From Parvularcula sp038749595 (GTDB taxonomy: Bacteria > Pseudomonadota > Alphaproteobacteria > Caulobacterales > Parvularculaceae), in the NCBI GenBank assembly GCA_038749595.1, contig JBCDHW010000014.1, positions 10,891-74,890 of the forward strand: a stretch of DNA of 64,000 bases, in the 5' to 3' direction. Positions 37,887 to 46,007 of this stretch are shown in pieces (position 1 is the stretch's first letter; the number at the start of each line of letters is the position of its first letter). The notes beneath the pieces are model-generated. The model worked only from the letters and a program-made list of their open reading frames with translations, searched no databases and was not told the DNA's origin. The position numbers and the translations under genes were made by a program.

Positions 37887-38708
37887 ATGGTGTTGATCGG
37901 AAGGCTTTTTGCGTGGCTTGCGCTGGTGGCTGGCCTTGCGACAGCGGGGTGGGAAGCATTCACACTCCACCGCTTTCCCGACACCTCGCGTGAGGTGCGC
38001 TTCACCGGTTGGGGGGAGACCCCAGACGTTTGCTCCCAGCGGATCGCTGAGCACTTCGAGCCCATGCGCGAGGGTATGACAACGATCGCGGAGGCGATTG
38101 TGCAGGATCCAAATGTGACAAGCACTATGGCCTGGCAGCGGAACGGAGCGCTCGATACCTTTGAGGTTGATAGGAAAACGGATCAGTCCTCGCCCGATGA
38201 CGAAGCGAACGGGACATCTTCTAACGGTGACCTTACTGACGAGGAAGAAGCGGAGATCAGGGCAGCTTGGGAGGGCATTTTTGCAAACGGCGTACCTGTT
38301 CGGCCGTTTTGGTTTCGGACGTTAGAGGATGGCCGCGTTGCTGCCGACACTTTTGGCATTTGTGGGTACGCGCCTCTTGAGTGGATCGGGATCGTCGGCT
38401 TTGCGCGATACCCGAGCTTAAAAGTCGGCGGCTTTCGAGCTCGCCTGATCTACGAGTTTAAATCTCCGCAAGGCGAACTCCCGCAATGCGATGCATCAAT
38501 ACCCGTCAAGCCTGGGGAGTTTTTCGGGGCGTGCGTAACCAGCCTCGGAGGTGAATGGAGCCTCGTTCAGCTCTGGGAAGACTACTGTTCGTGGCTCAAC
38601 GCTCTTGGCTTCCCAAAGCCAGGTGATGAGAATTTCTTTCCGGGCGATGAAGAGTATTACGGATCGCTCCCGCCTGACGCGACGCCCTGCAAGGTTTTCG
38701 GCAGGTAG
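37887..38708 (+). CDS. Anchored protein B, possible paralogue of the gene before ggt
   Basis: A 273-residue protein with an N-terminal membrane helix (about 5-24), a disordered acidic stretch (about 90-115, DQSSPDDEANGTSSNGD) and a soluble domain with several Cys. Its layout parallels protein A upstream of ggt (C-x-x-R-I-A-EHF, LTDEEEAEIRAAW, FRTLEDGRV, GICGYAPLEWIGIV and late Cys residues). The likely ribosome site lies in a small hairpin. No known family recognised. Confidence 0.62.
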   Translation: MVLIGRLFAWLALVAGLATAGWEAFTLHRFPDTSREVRFTGWGETPDVCSQRIAEHFEPMREGMTTIAEAIVQDPNVTSTMAWQRNGALDTFEVDRKTDQSSPDDEANGTSSNGDLTDEEEAEIRAAWEGIFANGVPVRPFWFRTLEDGRVAADTFGICGYAPLEWIGIVGFARYPSLKVGGFRARLIYEFKSPQGELPQCDASIPVKPGEFFGACVTSLGGEWSLVQLWEDYCSWLNALGFPKPGDENFFPGDEEYYGSLPPDATPCKVFGR

Positions 38709-38783
38709 AGCAACGCAGGCGGCCGCTCTTGCTGCGGTGCACAGAAGCGGTTAGGGGGCCGCTTTGTTTCGCTGGGCCTTATC

Positions 38784-40409
38784 ATGAGCAAGACTGAACC
38801 TGCGACGCTGTTCGCGGATGGCTTTTCGGCTGTGCGCAGCTTTGCCAAGACGACCACGGACGATTTTGGGCGCCTGACGCCGGGGATTATCAAGACCGAG
38901 GTCTTGGCGGGGCTGACCGTTGCTTTGGCGTTGGTGCCGGAGGCAGTGGCCTTTGCGTTCGTCGCCGGCGTCAATCCGCTGGTTGGTCTGTACGCGGCGT
39001 TCATCGTTGGCCTCGTCACAGCCGTGATTGGCGGGCGGCCCGGGATGATCTCGGGCGCCACCGGCGCACTGGCGGTCGTGATGGTGGAACTCGTCCGCTC
39101 CCACGGGGTGGAGTACCTCTTCGCCACCGTGGTGTTGATGGGCATCTTGCAGCTCATCGCCGGGGCGCTGCACTGGGGCAAATTCATCCGTATGGTGCCT
39201 TATCCGGTGATGCTCGGCTTTGTGAATGGCCTCGCCATCGTCATCGGCCTGGCCCAGCTGGAGCAGTTCAAGATCCCTACCGGCGATGGCGGTCACGCCT
39301 GGATGCAAGGCAGCCAGCTCCTCCTCTCGCTCGCTTTGGTTGGGCTGACCATGGCGATCATCTGGGGCTTGCCGCGGCTGACGAAGATCATCCCCGCGCC
39401 GTTGGCAGGCATCGCGATCGTAGCCGCGATCGTCATCGGTTTCGATCTGAACGTCCCGCGGGTGGGGGACCTCGCCTCGATCCAAGGGGGGCTGCCGCCG
39501 TTCCACGTGCCGCAGGTACCGTTCAGCTTTGACACCCTCACCATCATCCTTCCGTATGCGGTGATCCTCGCCGCGATTGGACTGATCGAGAGTCTCCTCA
39601 CCCTCAACTTGGTCGGCGAGATCAAAGGCGAGAAAGGCGGCGCCTCGCAAGAATGCGCAGCGCAAGGCGCGGCGAACGTCATTACCGGTTTTTTCGGCGG
39701 CATGGGCGGCTGCGCCATGATCGGCCAGTCGATGATCAACGTGAAATCCGGCGGCCTACGGAGGATTTCTGGGATCTCCGCCGCGCTCTTCCTCCTGTCG
39801 TTCATCCTCTTCGCCTCAGGGCCGATCGAACAAATCCCGCTCGCGGCCTTGGTCGGCGTCATGTTCATGGTCGTGGTGGGCACCTTTGCGTGGCGGTCGT
39901 TGCAGATCATGCGGCGGGTCCCGAAATCGGACGCTCTCGTGATCGTCATTGTGACTGTCGTCACCGTCCTTGAAGATTTGGCTGTCGCCGTTCTGGTCGG
40001 CGTGGTCGTCTCGGCGCTGGTCTTCGCTTGGAAGCAGGCCATCCGTGTGCGCATCGCGCGCACCGACCACGATGGCGAGAGCAAGCTCTACGAGGTCGAA
40101 GGCCCGCTCTTCTTTGGCTCCACAGAGAACTTCATGTCCCTCTTTGACCCGAAAAACGATCCTGATCGGGTCGTCATCGACTTCGCTGAAGCGCGGGTGG
40201 CGGACCACTCAGCCCTCGCCGCCATCGATGCCCTCGCCGCCAAATACCACGCCGAGGGCAAAGACCTGCGCCTGCGCCACCTCTCCCCCGACTGCCAAGC
40301 GCTTCTCTCCGTAGCCGGACAATTAATCGAACCCAGCGCAGACGACCCCAAATACGGCATCGCCACCGACTATGGCATCCGCATCGGTCGGACCGGGGCA
40401 GGGCACTAG
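38784..40409 (+). CDS. SulP-family anion transporter with C-terminal STAS domain
   Basis: A 541-residue inner-membrane transporter of the SLC26/SulP family. The family N-terminal pattern is clear in EVLAGLTVALALVPEAVAFAFVAGVNPLVGLYAAF, followed by about ten further helices including GGPGMISGATGA-like and GGCAMIGQSMINV segments. The STAS domain (about 440-541) has VVIDFAEARVADHSALAAIDAL. Substrates in the family include sulfate, bicarbonate and dicarboxylates; none can be chosen here. Confidence 0.9.
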   Translation: MSKTEPATLFADGFSAVRSFAKTTTDDFGRLTPGIIKTEVLAGLTVALALVPEAVAFAFVAGVNPLVGLYAAFIVGLVTAVIGGRPGMISGATGALAVVMVELVRSHGVEYLFATVVLMGILQLIAGALHWGKFIRMVPYPVMLGFVNGLAIVIGLAQLEQFKIPTGDGGHAWMQGSQLLLSLALVGLTMAIIWGLPRLTKIIPAPLAGIAIVAAIVIGFDLNVPRVGDLASIQGGLPPFHVPQVPFSFDTLTIILPYAVILAAIGLIESLLTLNLVGEIKGEKGGASQECAAQGAANVITGFFGGMGGCAMIGQSMINVKSGGLRRISGISAALFLLSFILFASGPIEQIPLAALVGVMFMVVVGTFAWRSLQIMRRVPKSDALVIVIVTVVTVLEDLAVAVLVGVVVSALVFAWKQAIRVRIARTDHDGESKLYEVEGPLFFGSTENFMSLFDPKNDPDRVVIDFAEARVADHSALAAIDALAAKYHAEGKDLRLRHLSPDCQALLSVAGQLIEPSADDPKYGIATDYGIRIGRTGAGH

Positions 40410-40542
40410 CACCTGCCCGCAGCGCGTCTGACCTGGGCCGTTCAGCGCAACGCATCGTCGAACACCTCAACCCAATTGCGGTTCGCCGTTGTCTTCACCG
40501 TGGACATTGCTTAGATCCGAGGGCCCAACGGATGGACAATCT

Positions 40543-41650
40543 ATGCGCGCAGAAATCACCCATGCTTCGGAGCAGGTGCAGCAATCGCTGGCCCTGCTGA
40601 GGAGGTCTCTTTGACTGGGACGTCGCGAACGCCCGGCTCAAGGAACTAAACGATAAGGCGGAGGATCCCACCCTCTGGGATGACCCCCAGCAGGCGCAAA
40701 AGCTGATGCAAGAGCGCACGCGCCTGGAGAATGCCATCAGTGCCCTGACGGAAATCGCCCAGGAGCGCGAAGATCTGCTCGAGCTCGCCGAGATGGCGGA
40801 GGCTGAGGACGACACCGGCTCGGTGGACGAGGTCGAGGCCTCGATGAAGGAGCTCTCCAAGCGCGCCCAAACGGCTGAGCTTGAAGCGCTTCTGTCGGGC
40901 GAGGCGGACGGCAACGACACCTACCTTGAGGTTCATTCGGGGGCGGGGGGCACGGAGTCGAATGACTGGGCCTCGATGCTGCTCCGCATGTACACCCGCT
41001 GGGCCCAGGCCCACGGCCACAAGGTTGAGGTGCTGGAGGAACAGGCAGGCGAGGAAGCGGGCATCAAGTCGGCGACCATCATGGTCAAGGGATTGAACGC
41101 CTACGGATGGCTGAAGACCGAAAGCGGCGTACACAGACTGGTGCGGATCAGCCCCTACGATTCCGCTGCCAAACGGCATACGTCGTTTGCCAGCGTCTGG
41201 GTCTATCCGGTGATCGACGACAAGATCGAGATTGAGATCAACGAAAGCGACTGCCGCGTCGATACCTTCCGCGCGTCGGGCGCTGGGGGGCAGCACGTCA
41301 ACACGACCGACTCCGCCGTGCGGATCACCCATGAGCCAACGGGCATTGTTGTGCAGTGCCAGTCCCAGCGCTCCCAGCACAAAAACCGCGCCGAGGCGTG
41401 GAATATGCTCCGTGCACGGCTCTATGAGCTTGAGCTGCAAAAGCGCGAGGAAGAAGCGAACGAGCAGGCGGCGTCAAAGACCGATATCGGCTGGGGTCAC
41501 CAGATCCGTTCGTACGTGCTGCAACCCTACCAGATGGTCAAAGACCTCCGCACCCAAGTGGAAAGCCCATCCCCCGACGCCGTCCTCGACGGCGACCTCG
41601 ACAAATTCATGGCCGCCGCCCTCGCACAAAGGGTGGCCGGCGAGGAGTAG
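40543..41650 (+). CDS. prfB: Peptide chain release factor 2 (made by +1 programmed frameshift)
   Basis: RF2 recognises UGA and UAA stop codons and triggers peptide release. The gene is read as 40543-40611 plus 40613-41650, giving 368 residues. Frame 0 encodes MRAEITHASEQVQQSLALLR, then RSL, and meets TGA at 40612; skipping one T continues as DWDVANARLKEL, the usual RF2 sequence. The catalytic GGQ is in GAGGQHVNTTDSAVR. The stop-recognition tripeptide is SPY (ISPYDSAAKRHTSF) rather than SPF, as I recall for alphaproteobacteria. The next genes are two tiny membrane proteins. Confidence 0.95.
40600..40615 (+). promoter_or_regulatory. prfB autoregulatory +1 frameshift signal
   Basis: AGGAGG (40600-40605), TCT, then CTT TGA C at 40609-40615. 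The internal Shine-Dalgarno is three nt from the CTT slip codon, exactly as in the E. coli element. When RF2 is scarce, the ribosome pauses at UGA and slips forward by one base; when it is plentiful, translation stops. This gives self-limiting RF2 synthesis. Confidence 0.93.
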
Positions 41651-41655
41651 GGGCG

Positions 41656-41832
41656 GTGCGGGCGAAGACGAAAAGAACGGCAGACTATTTTGAGAAGCTG
41701 AGCCTCGGCTTGCTCGTCGGGGCCTTTTTCTCAACAGAAACGACACGCGTTGCGGCTATCTTCATCATCCTCGCGGTGCTCACATTCGTGGGATCGCTGG
41801 CCTTGACGCAAGACGCTGACGAGACGACATAA
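41656..41832 (+). CDS. Small membrane protein after prfB (58 aa)
   Basis: A short frame starting at GTG (VRAKTKRTADYFEKLSLGLL) with a basic N terminus and one or two hydrophobic segments (about 15-25 and 32-51), ending TQDADETT. It starts 5 nt after prfB and ends 5 nt before the next small frame, a spacing typical of an operon. GAGGAGTAGGGGCG around the prfB stop gives a possible ribosome site. No family recognised. Confidence 0.5.
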   Translation: MRAKTKRTADYFEKLSLGLLVGAFFSTETTRVAAIFIILAVLTFVGSLALTQDADETT

Positions 41833-41837
41833 AGACT

Positions 41838-41930
41838 ATGGAACCAGGACTTTTGATAGCCTTTGGCGGCACGGCGCTGATCATCGCGATTGGCATCGGT
41901 GTTGGTCTCTACGATCGCCGCAAGCGCTGA
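41838..41930 (+). CDS. Very small single-helix membrane protein (30 aa)
   Basis: The frame reads MEPGLLIAFGGTALIIAIGI and ends GVGLYDRRKR: a single hydrophobic helix with a basic cytoplasmic end, the typical form of bacterial membrane microproteins. It begins 5 nt after the previous small gene. The ribosome site is weak (AAAG). It could be a chance frame, but hydrophobicity plus the positive-inside end favour a real gene. Confidence 0.4.
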   Translation: MEPGLLIAFGGTALIIAIGIGVGLYDRRKR

Positions 41931-42094
41931 GCGTAAGCTTCTGACGACAAGCAAGGGCGCGCCGCGCATATAGCCCGTGTTCAACCAACGACGACCGGCG
42001 GGACATTTGTGTTTTTTCCAGGCGCGTTTGACCCCTCGTCTCGCGTGCTTTCGAGCATAGCGTCAGAAGCATATACGGTTTACCCGAGCGGCAG

Positions 42095-43216
42095 ATGACT
42101 GGACCATCCCAACCCCGCTTCGAGCTTTTCGCGTCCTGCCCACCTGGCCTTGAGCCCTGGCTGCTTGAGGAGGTGCGCGCCAACGGGTGGTCGCGGGCGG
42201 AGACAACGCCTGGCGGGGTGATCTGGCAAGGGACGTGGGCTGACGTTTGGCGCGCCAACCTGCTGCTCCGCGGCGCATCGCGGATTTTGATCCGCCTAGG
42301 AACCTTCCGTGCCCAACATCTGGGCGAGCTTGAGACCAAGCTCAAAGACCTGCCGCTAGCTTGGATCCTCGAACCAGGCACACCATTCCGCGTCGACGCC
42401 ACATGCAAACGCTCAAAGATCTACCACTCGGGGGCAGCCGAAGAGCGCCTCTCCAACGCCGCGCAAGCGTTCGGCGGCGTTCCCTCATCGGAAGGTCTTA
42501 GCCTTCTCCTCCGTATCGAGAACAATAAGTGTGTTGTCAGCGCCGACACGTCAGGCGCGCTCCTCCACAAACGCGGCTTCAAGCAAGAGGTTGCCGGCGC
42601 GCCGCTCCGCGAGACGACGGCGGCTCTGCTCCTCCGCGCGGCAGAGCACCAGCCGGATGAGCCCGTCATCGATCCGATGTGCGGCTCGGGCACGTTCGTT
42701 ATCGAAGCGGCGGAGATCGCGTCAGGCCTCGCGCCCGGCCGGGCCCGCACCTTCGCGTTCGAGCACTTCGCCAGTTTCGAGCCCGAGGCCTATGCCCGGA
42801 TCAAAGCGCGAGCGCTGAATAAACTCTCCCGCGAGGCCGACGTCCCATCCTACGGCTCCGACCGCGCCCCCGGCGCAGTGTCAGCAAGCACTGCCAACGC
42901 AGAGCGCGCAGGCGTCGCCGGGGCCACCCATTTCACCCAAATGACAGTCAGCGAAGCCAAACCGCCCCCTGGAAAGACCGGCCTCGTCATCACCAACCCG
43001 CCCTACGGCGCACGCTTAGGCGACCCAGGCGACTTGCGCGCCCTTTACGCCAGCTTCGGCGCCGTGATGACCGAGCGGTTCCAGGGCTGGCGCGTGGCGC
43101 TCCTCACGGCCGATCCTAAGCTGGCCCAAGCGACCCGCGTCAAGTGGGACCAGCCTGGGCCGCCGTTCCCCCACGGCGGGCTCAAGGTCCGCCTCTGGCA
43201 AACGAAAATCCCCTAA
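42095..43216 (+). CDS. THUMP-domain class I SAM-dependent RNA methyltransferase (RlmL-type)
   Basis: A 373-residue enzyme predicted to methylate guanine N2 in 23S rRNA (RlmL/UPF0020 family). The N-terminal ferredoxin-like and THUMP region (about 8-155) opens FELFASCPPGLEPWLLEEV. The SAM fold has VIDPMCGSGTFVIEAAEIA and the catalytic NPPYGARLG. It lacks the second methyltransferase half (RlmK) found in the E. coli fusion, as is normal in alphaproteobacteria. Confidence 0.88.
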   Translation: MTGPSQPRFELFASCPPGLEPWLLEEVRANGWSRAETTPGGVIWQGTWADVWRANLLLRGASRILIRLGTFRAQHLGELETKLKDLPLAWILEPGTPFRVDATCKRSKIYHSGAAEERLSNAAQAFGGVPSSEGLSLLLRIENNKCVVSADTSGALLHKRGFKQEVAGAPLRETTAALLLRAAEHQPDEPVIDPMCGSGTFVIEAAEIASGLAPGRARTFAFEHFASFEPEAYARIKARALNKLSREADVPSYGSDRAPGAVSASTANAERAGVAGATHFTQMTVSEAKPPPGKTGLVITNPPYGARLGDPGDLRALYASFGAVMTERFQGWRVALLTADPKLAQATRVKWDQPGPPFPHGGLKVRLWQTKIP

Positions 43217-43238
43217 CGCTGCGCGGTTGACCGTTTCC

Positions 43239-43254
43239 TTAGCGGAGCCTTAAC
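43239..43254. promoter_or_regulatory. CtrA-box-like site upstream of rlpA
   Basis: TTAG, 7 nt, TTAAC, one mismatch from the CtrA consensus TTAA-N7-TTAAC. It lies 47 nt ahead of the rlpA start in the 84-nt gap after the methyltransferase gene. Cell-cycle control of a septal lytic enzyme operon would make sense in a CtrA-using organism, but a single short motif is weak evidence. Confidence 0.35.
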
Positions 43255-43300
43255 CTCAATAACGGGAAGGGGAAGCGAGGCTTAACGAAGGTCCGGCTCT

Positions 43301-44218
43301 ATGCGCCACGCCGCTATGCGATACGCTGCTCTCGCGCTCCTTGCGCTCGCTGCTGCTTGCTCGTCTTCCCCCAAAGATTCGCTCAAAGGCTACGTCAAAG
43401 CGAACCCCCACGAAAAAGTCGGCGATCCCTACCAAGTCAAAGGCGTCTGGTACGTCCCCAAGCACGAGCCGAACTACAACAAATACGGCCAAGCCAGCTG
43501 GTATGGGCCGAAATTCCACGGCCGCCTGACGGCCAACGGTGAGATCTTTGACCAGGACCGTCTGACCGCCGCGCACCCCACCTTGCCGCTGCCGTCGATC
43601 GTCGAAGTCACCAACCCAGCCAATGGCAAAAAGCTTCGGCTGCGGGTCAATGACCGCGGTCCGTTTGCCAACGGACGGATCATCGATCTCTCCCGTGAAG
43701 CCGCCGTGCGCCTGGGCACCCGCCAGCAGGGTGTCGCACCCGTGCGCGTCCGTTACATCGGCCCCGCGCGGCTCGACCAGGCGATCACCGCCACAGGTCA
43801 GCGCGAGCGCGGCCAGTCTCTCGCGCTCCTGCTTCCTCAAGCGCCGCGGGTGAAACCCTACGGCAGCCAGCCGGGGCTCACGCTTCCCAGCGAACAGGAG
43901 CTGCTCCAGCATGCGTCTCTCTCTCCGGGCGGGCGCCAAGTCCGCGTCCAGAACGCTTCGCTCAATGGCGCAGCCCTCGGGCTATCATTCTACGTCCAAC
44001 TCGGCGCCTTCGCCGATGAGCAAAATGCCTACAGCGCGGCAGCACGCCTCCCAGGGGATTACCCCGTCCGCTTCGAACCTCGGCTCAGCGGTGGCCGCGC
44101 CCTGACCCTTGTCCGGGTTGGCCCGTATGGAGAGCAAATTGCGGCGAGCGATGTCCTCGACTATGTCCGGGGCATTGGCTTTATGGACGCGCGTATTGTT
44201 GAAGAGGTGCTGAATTGA
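43301..44218 (+). CDS. rlpA: RlpA-type septal lytic transglycosylase lipoprotein with SPOR domain
   Basis: A 305-residue outer-envelope lipoprotein that cleaves denuded glycan strands at the septum. The lipobox is LAAAC (Cys near residue 20). The double-psi beta-barrel includes ASWYGPKFHGRLTANGEIFD (about 66-85) and VNDRGPFANGRIIDLSREAA, with the catalytic Asp in NDRGPF. The SPOR domain (about 225-305, SFYVQLGAFADEQNA) binds septal peptidoglycan. The first gene of a tight operon; its stop overlaps the TTG start of dacF. Confidence 0.92.
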   Translation: MRHAAMRYAALALLALAAACSSSPKDSLKGYVKANPHEKVGDPYQVKGVWYVPKHEPNYNKYGQASWYGPKFHGRLTANGEIFDQDRLTAAHPTLPLPSIVEVTNPANGKKLRLRVNDRGPFANGRIIDLSREAAVRLGTRQQGVAPVRVRYIGPARLDQAITATGQRERGQSLALLLPQAPRVKPYGSQPGLTLPSEQELLQHASLSPGGRQVRVQNASLNGAALGLSFYVQLGAFADEQNAYSAAARLPGDYPVRFEPRLSGGRALTLVRVGPYGEQIAASDVLDYVRGIGFMDARIVEEVLN

Positions 44219-45372
44219 TCAGGAGCACGTTGACCGCACTTCTCTTAGGTCTTCTAACGCTGCCTGGGCTGGCCTTGGCCCAAACCAATTTGATCAGTAC
44301 ACGCGCGACCCATGCTGTGATCATGGACGTGCAAAGCGGCGACGTGCTCTTCGGAAAAAACGCCGAAGTGCCGGTCCCGCCCGCCTCGATGTCTAAGCTG
44401 ATGACCGCCGCGGTCGTCCTCGACATGATCGATAAGGGCAAAATCACCCCCGACACGCTCTTCTATGTCTCTGAAAAGGCTTGGAGAACCGGCGGCAGCA
44501 AGATGTTCGTCCTGGTCGACACCGAGATCCGGGTGGGTGATCTGCTCAAAGGGATCATCGTTCAGTCCGGGAACGATGCCTGCATCGTGGTCGCCGAGAA
44601 CATCGCCGGAAGCGAAGAAGCCTTTGCTGAGCTGATGAACGCCAGGGCCCGCACCTGGGGCCTGACCCAGTCGAACTTCGCCAATCCTACCGGCCTTCCG
44701 CACCCTGAGCATCGCATGTCGATGCATGACCTTGCGATCCTCGCCCGTCGGATCTGGTACGAATTCCCCGAATGGCGCGATCTCTTCTCGATGGAGGACT
44801 TCACCTGGTCCGGGATCACCCAAGCGAACCGCAATCCTCTGATCGGCGTGATGGACGGCGCCCGCGGCATGAAAACCGGGCATACGGATGAAGCCGGGTA
44901 CGGGGTGGTCGGGCTGGCCGAGCGGAACGGACAAGCCCGGATCATCGTGGTTGGCGGCTTAGAAAGCGCCACCGATCGCCGCAAAGCCGCCATCAGCCTG
45001 ATGGACGAAGCGTTCGAGAGTTTCGAAAGCCGCACGTTTTTCTCAGCAGGGCAGGTGGTCGGCGAAGCCGCCGTCTTCGCCGGGCAGGCCGAGACCGTAC
45101 CGCTACGCATCGACCAAGACGTCGCCTTCACCCTCCACAACGCCCGGATCCGCGGCGCCAAAGCGTCGTTCAGCTACGATGGTCCCTTGCGCGCACCCAT
45201 CCGTGAAGGCGACCTCGTCGGTGTGCTGAAGCTTTCGATCCCCGGCGATGACCCGAGAGAATATCCTCTTTACACGGCTGCACCCGTCGCTGGCCTCGGC
45301 CCTCTGGCTAAGGTCAAGCTGGGCCTGATCAGCCTTTTCACACCGCCGGAACCCGTTGAGACCGCCCGGTGA
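44215..45372 (+). CDS. dacF: D-alanyl-D-alanine carboxypeptidase (DacF/PBP5/6 type)
   Basis: A low-molecular-weight PBP trimming pentapeptides, 385 residues with a signal peptide (ending LALA). Active-site motifs are SMSK (Ser58, Lys61), SGN near 118 and KTGHT near 221. A C-terminal beta-rich domain and membrane-anchoring end follow. The start is TTG 44215, overlapping the rlpA stop (TTGA), with GAAGAGG upstream; no better start exists before the signal peptide. Confidence 0.93.
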   Translation: MIRSTLTALLLGLLTLPGLALAQTNLISTRATHAVIMDVQSGDVLFGKNAEVPVPPASMSKLMTAAVVLDMIDKGKITPDTLFYVSEKAWRTGGSKMFVLVDTEIRVGDLLKGIIVQSGNDACIVVAENIAGSEEAFAELMNARARTWGLTQSNFANPTGLPHPEHRMSMHDLAILARRIWYEFPEWRDLFSMEDFTWSGITQANRNPLIGVMDGARGMKTGHTDEAGYGVVGLAERNGQARIIVVGGLESATDRRKAAISLMDEAFESFESRTFFSAGQVVGEAAVFAGQAETVPLRIDQDVAFTLHNARIRGAKASFSYDGPLRAPIREGDLVGVLKLSIPGDDPREYPLYTAAPVAGLGPLAKVKLGLISLFTPPEPVETAR

Positions 45373-46007
45373 CCTTCATCACGTTCGAAGGTCCCGAAGG
45401 CGCCGGAAAAAGCACACAGATCAAGCGCCTTCGTGAACGGCTGGTCGACGCTGGGCATAACGTGACGCTGACCCGCGAGCCCGGCGGCGCACCCGAGGCC
45501 GAAGCCTTGCGCGGCCTGCTGCTCGATCCGGAAAAGACGTGGTCGCCGCTCGCCGAAGCCCTCCTCATGAATGCCGCGCGCGACGCCCATTGGCACGCGA
45601 CCATCGCCCCGGCGTTGGCGGCCGGTGAGGTGGTCCTCTGCGACCGGTTCTTCGATTCGACCCGCGCTTATCAGCACAGCGTGGACGCCCAGACGTTGCA
45701 CACCATTCACAAGTCCGTGGTCCCCCGCCTCCCTGACCTGACGCTGCTCTTCGATCTGCCGGTCTCCGTTGGGCTTGAGCGTGCATCCGCGCGCGGCGCA
45801 GCGGATCGGTTTGAAAACAAAGGCTTAGATTATCACGAACGCGTGCGCGCGACATTTCTGGCGATCGCAGAGGGCGAAACCGAGCGCTTTGTGATCGTCG
45901 ATGCGGCCGAGTCTGTCGATCGCGTCACCGGTGCGGTCGTGAAGGCGGTTCACGAGCGCCTGCCGCGCCTGCTAGGCGCTCCCCATGGATCAGATCCCGC
46001 CCCCTGA
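45369..46007 (+). CDS. tmk: Thymidylate kinase
   Basis: Phosphorylates dTMP to dTDP, 212 residues. The P-loop GPEGAGKSTQIKRLRERL is at about 7-24, DRFFDSTRAYQ is the DR(Y/F/S) substrate motif, and DYHERVRATF occurs in the LID region. The GTG start overlaps the dacF stop by 4 nt and the end overlaps holB by 23 nt. tmk-holB adjacency is conserved widely. Confidence 0.96.
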   Translation: MTFITFEGPEGAGKSTQIKRLRERLVDAGHNVTLTREPGGAPEAEALRGLLLDPEKTWSPLAEALLMNAARDAHWHATIAPALAAGEVVLCDRFFDSTRAYQHSVDAQTLHTIHKSVVPRLPDLTLLFDLPVSVGLERASARGAADRFENKGLDYHERVRATFLAIAEGETERFVIVDAAESVDRVTGAVVKAVHERLPRLLGAPHGSDPAP

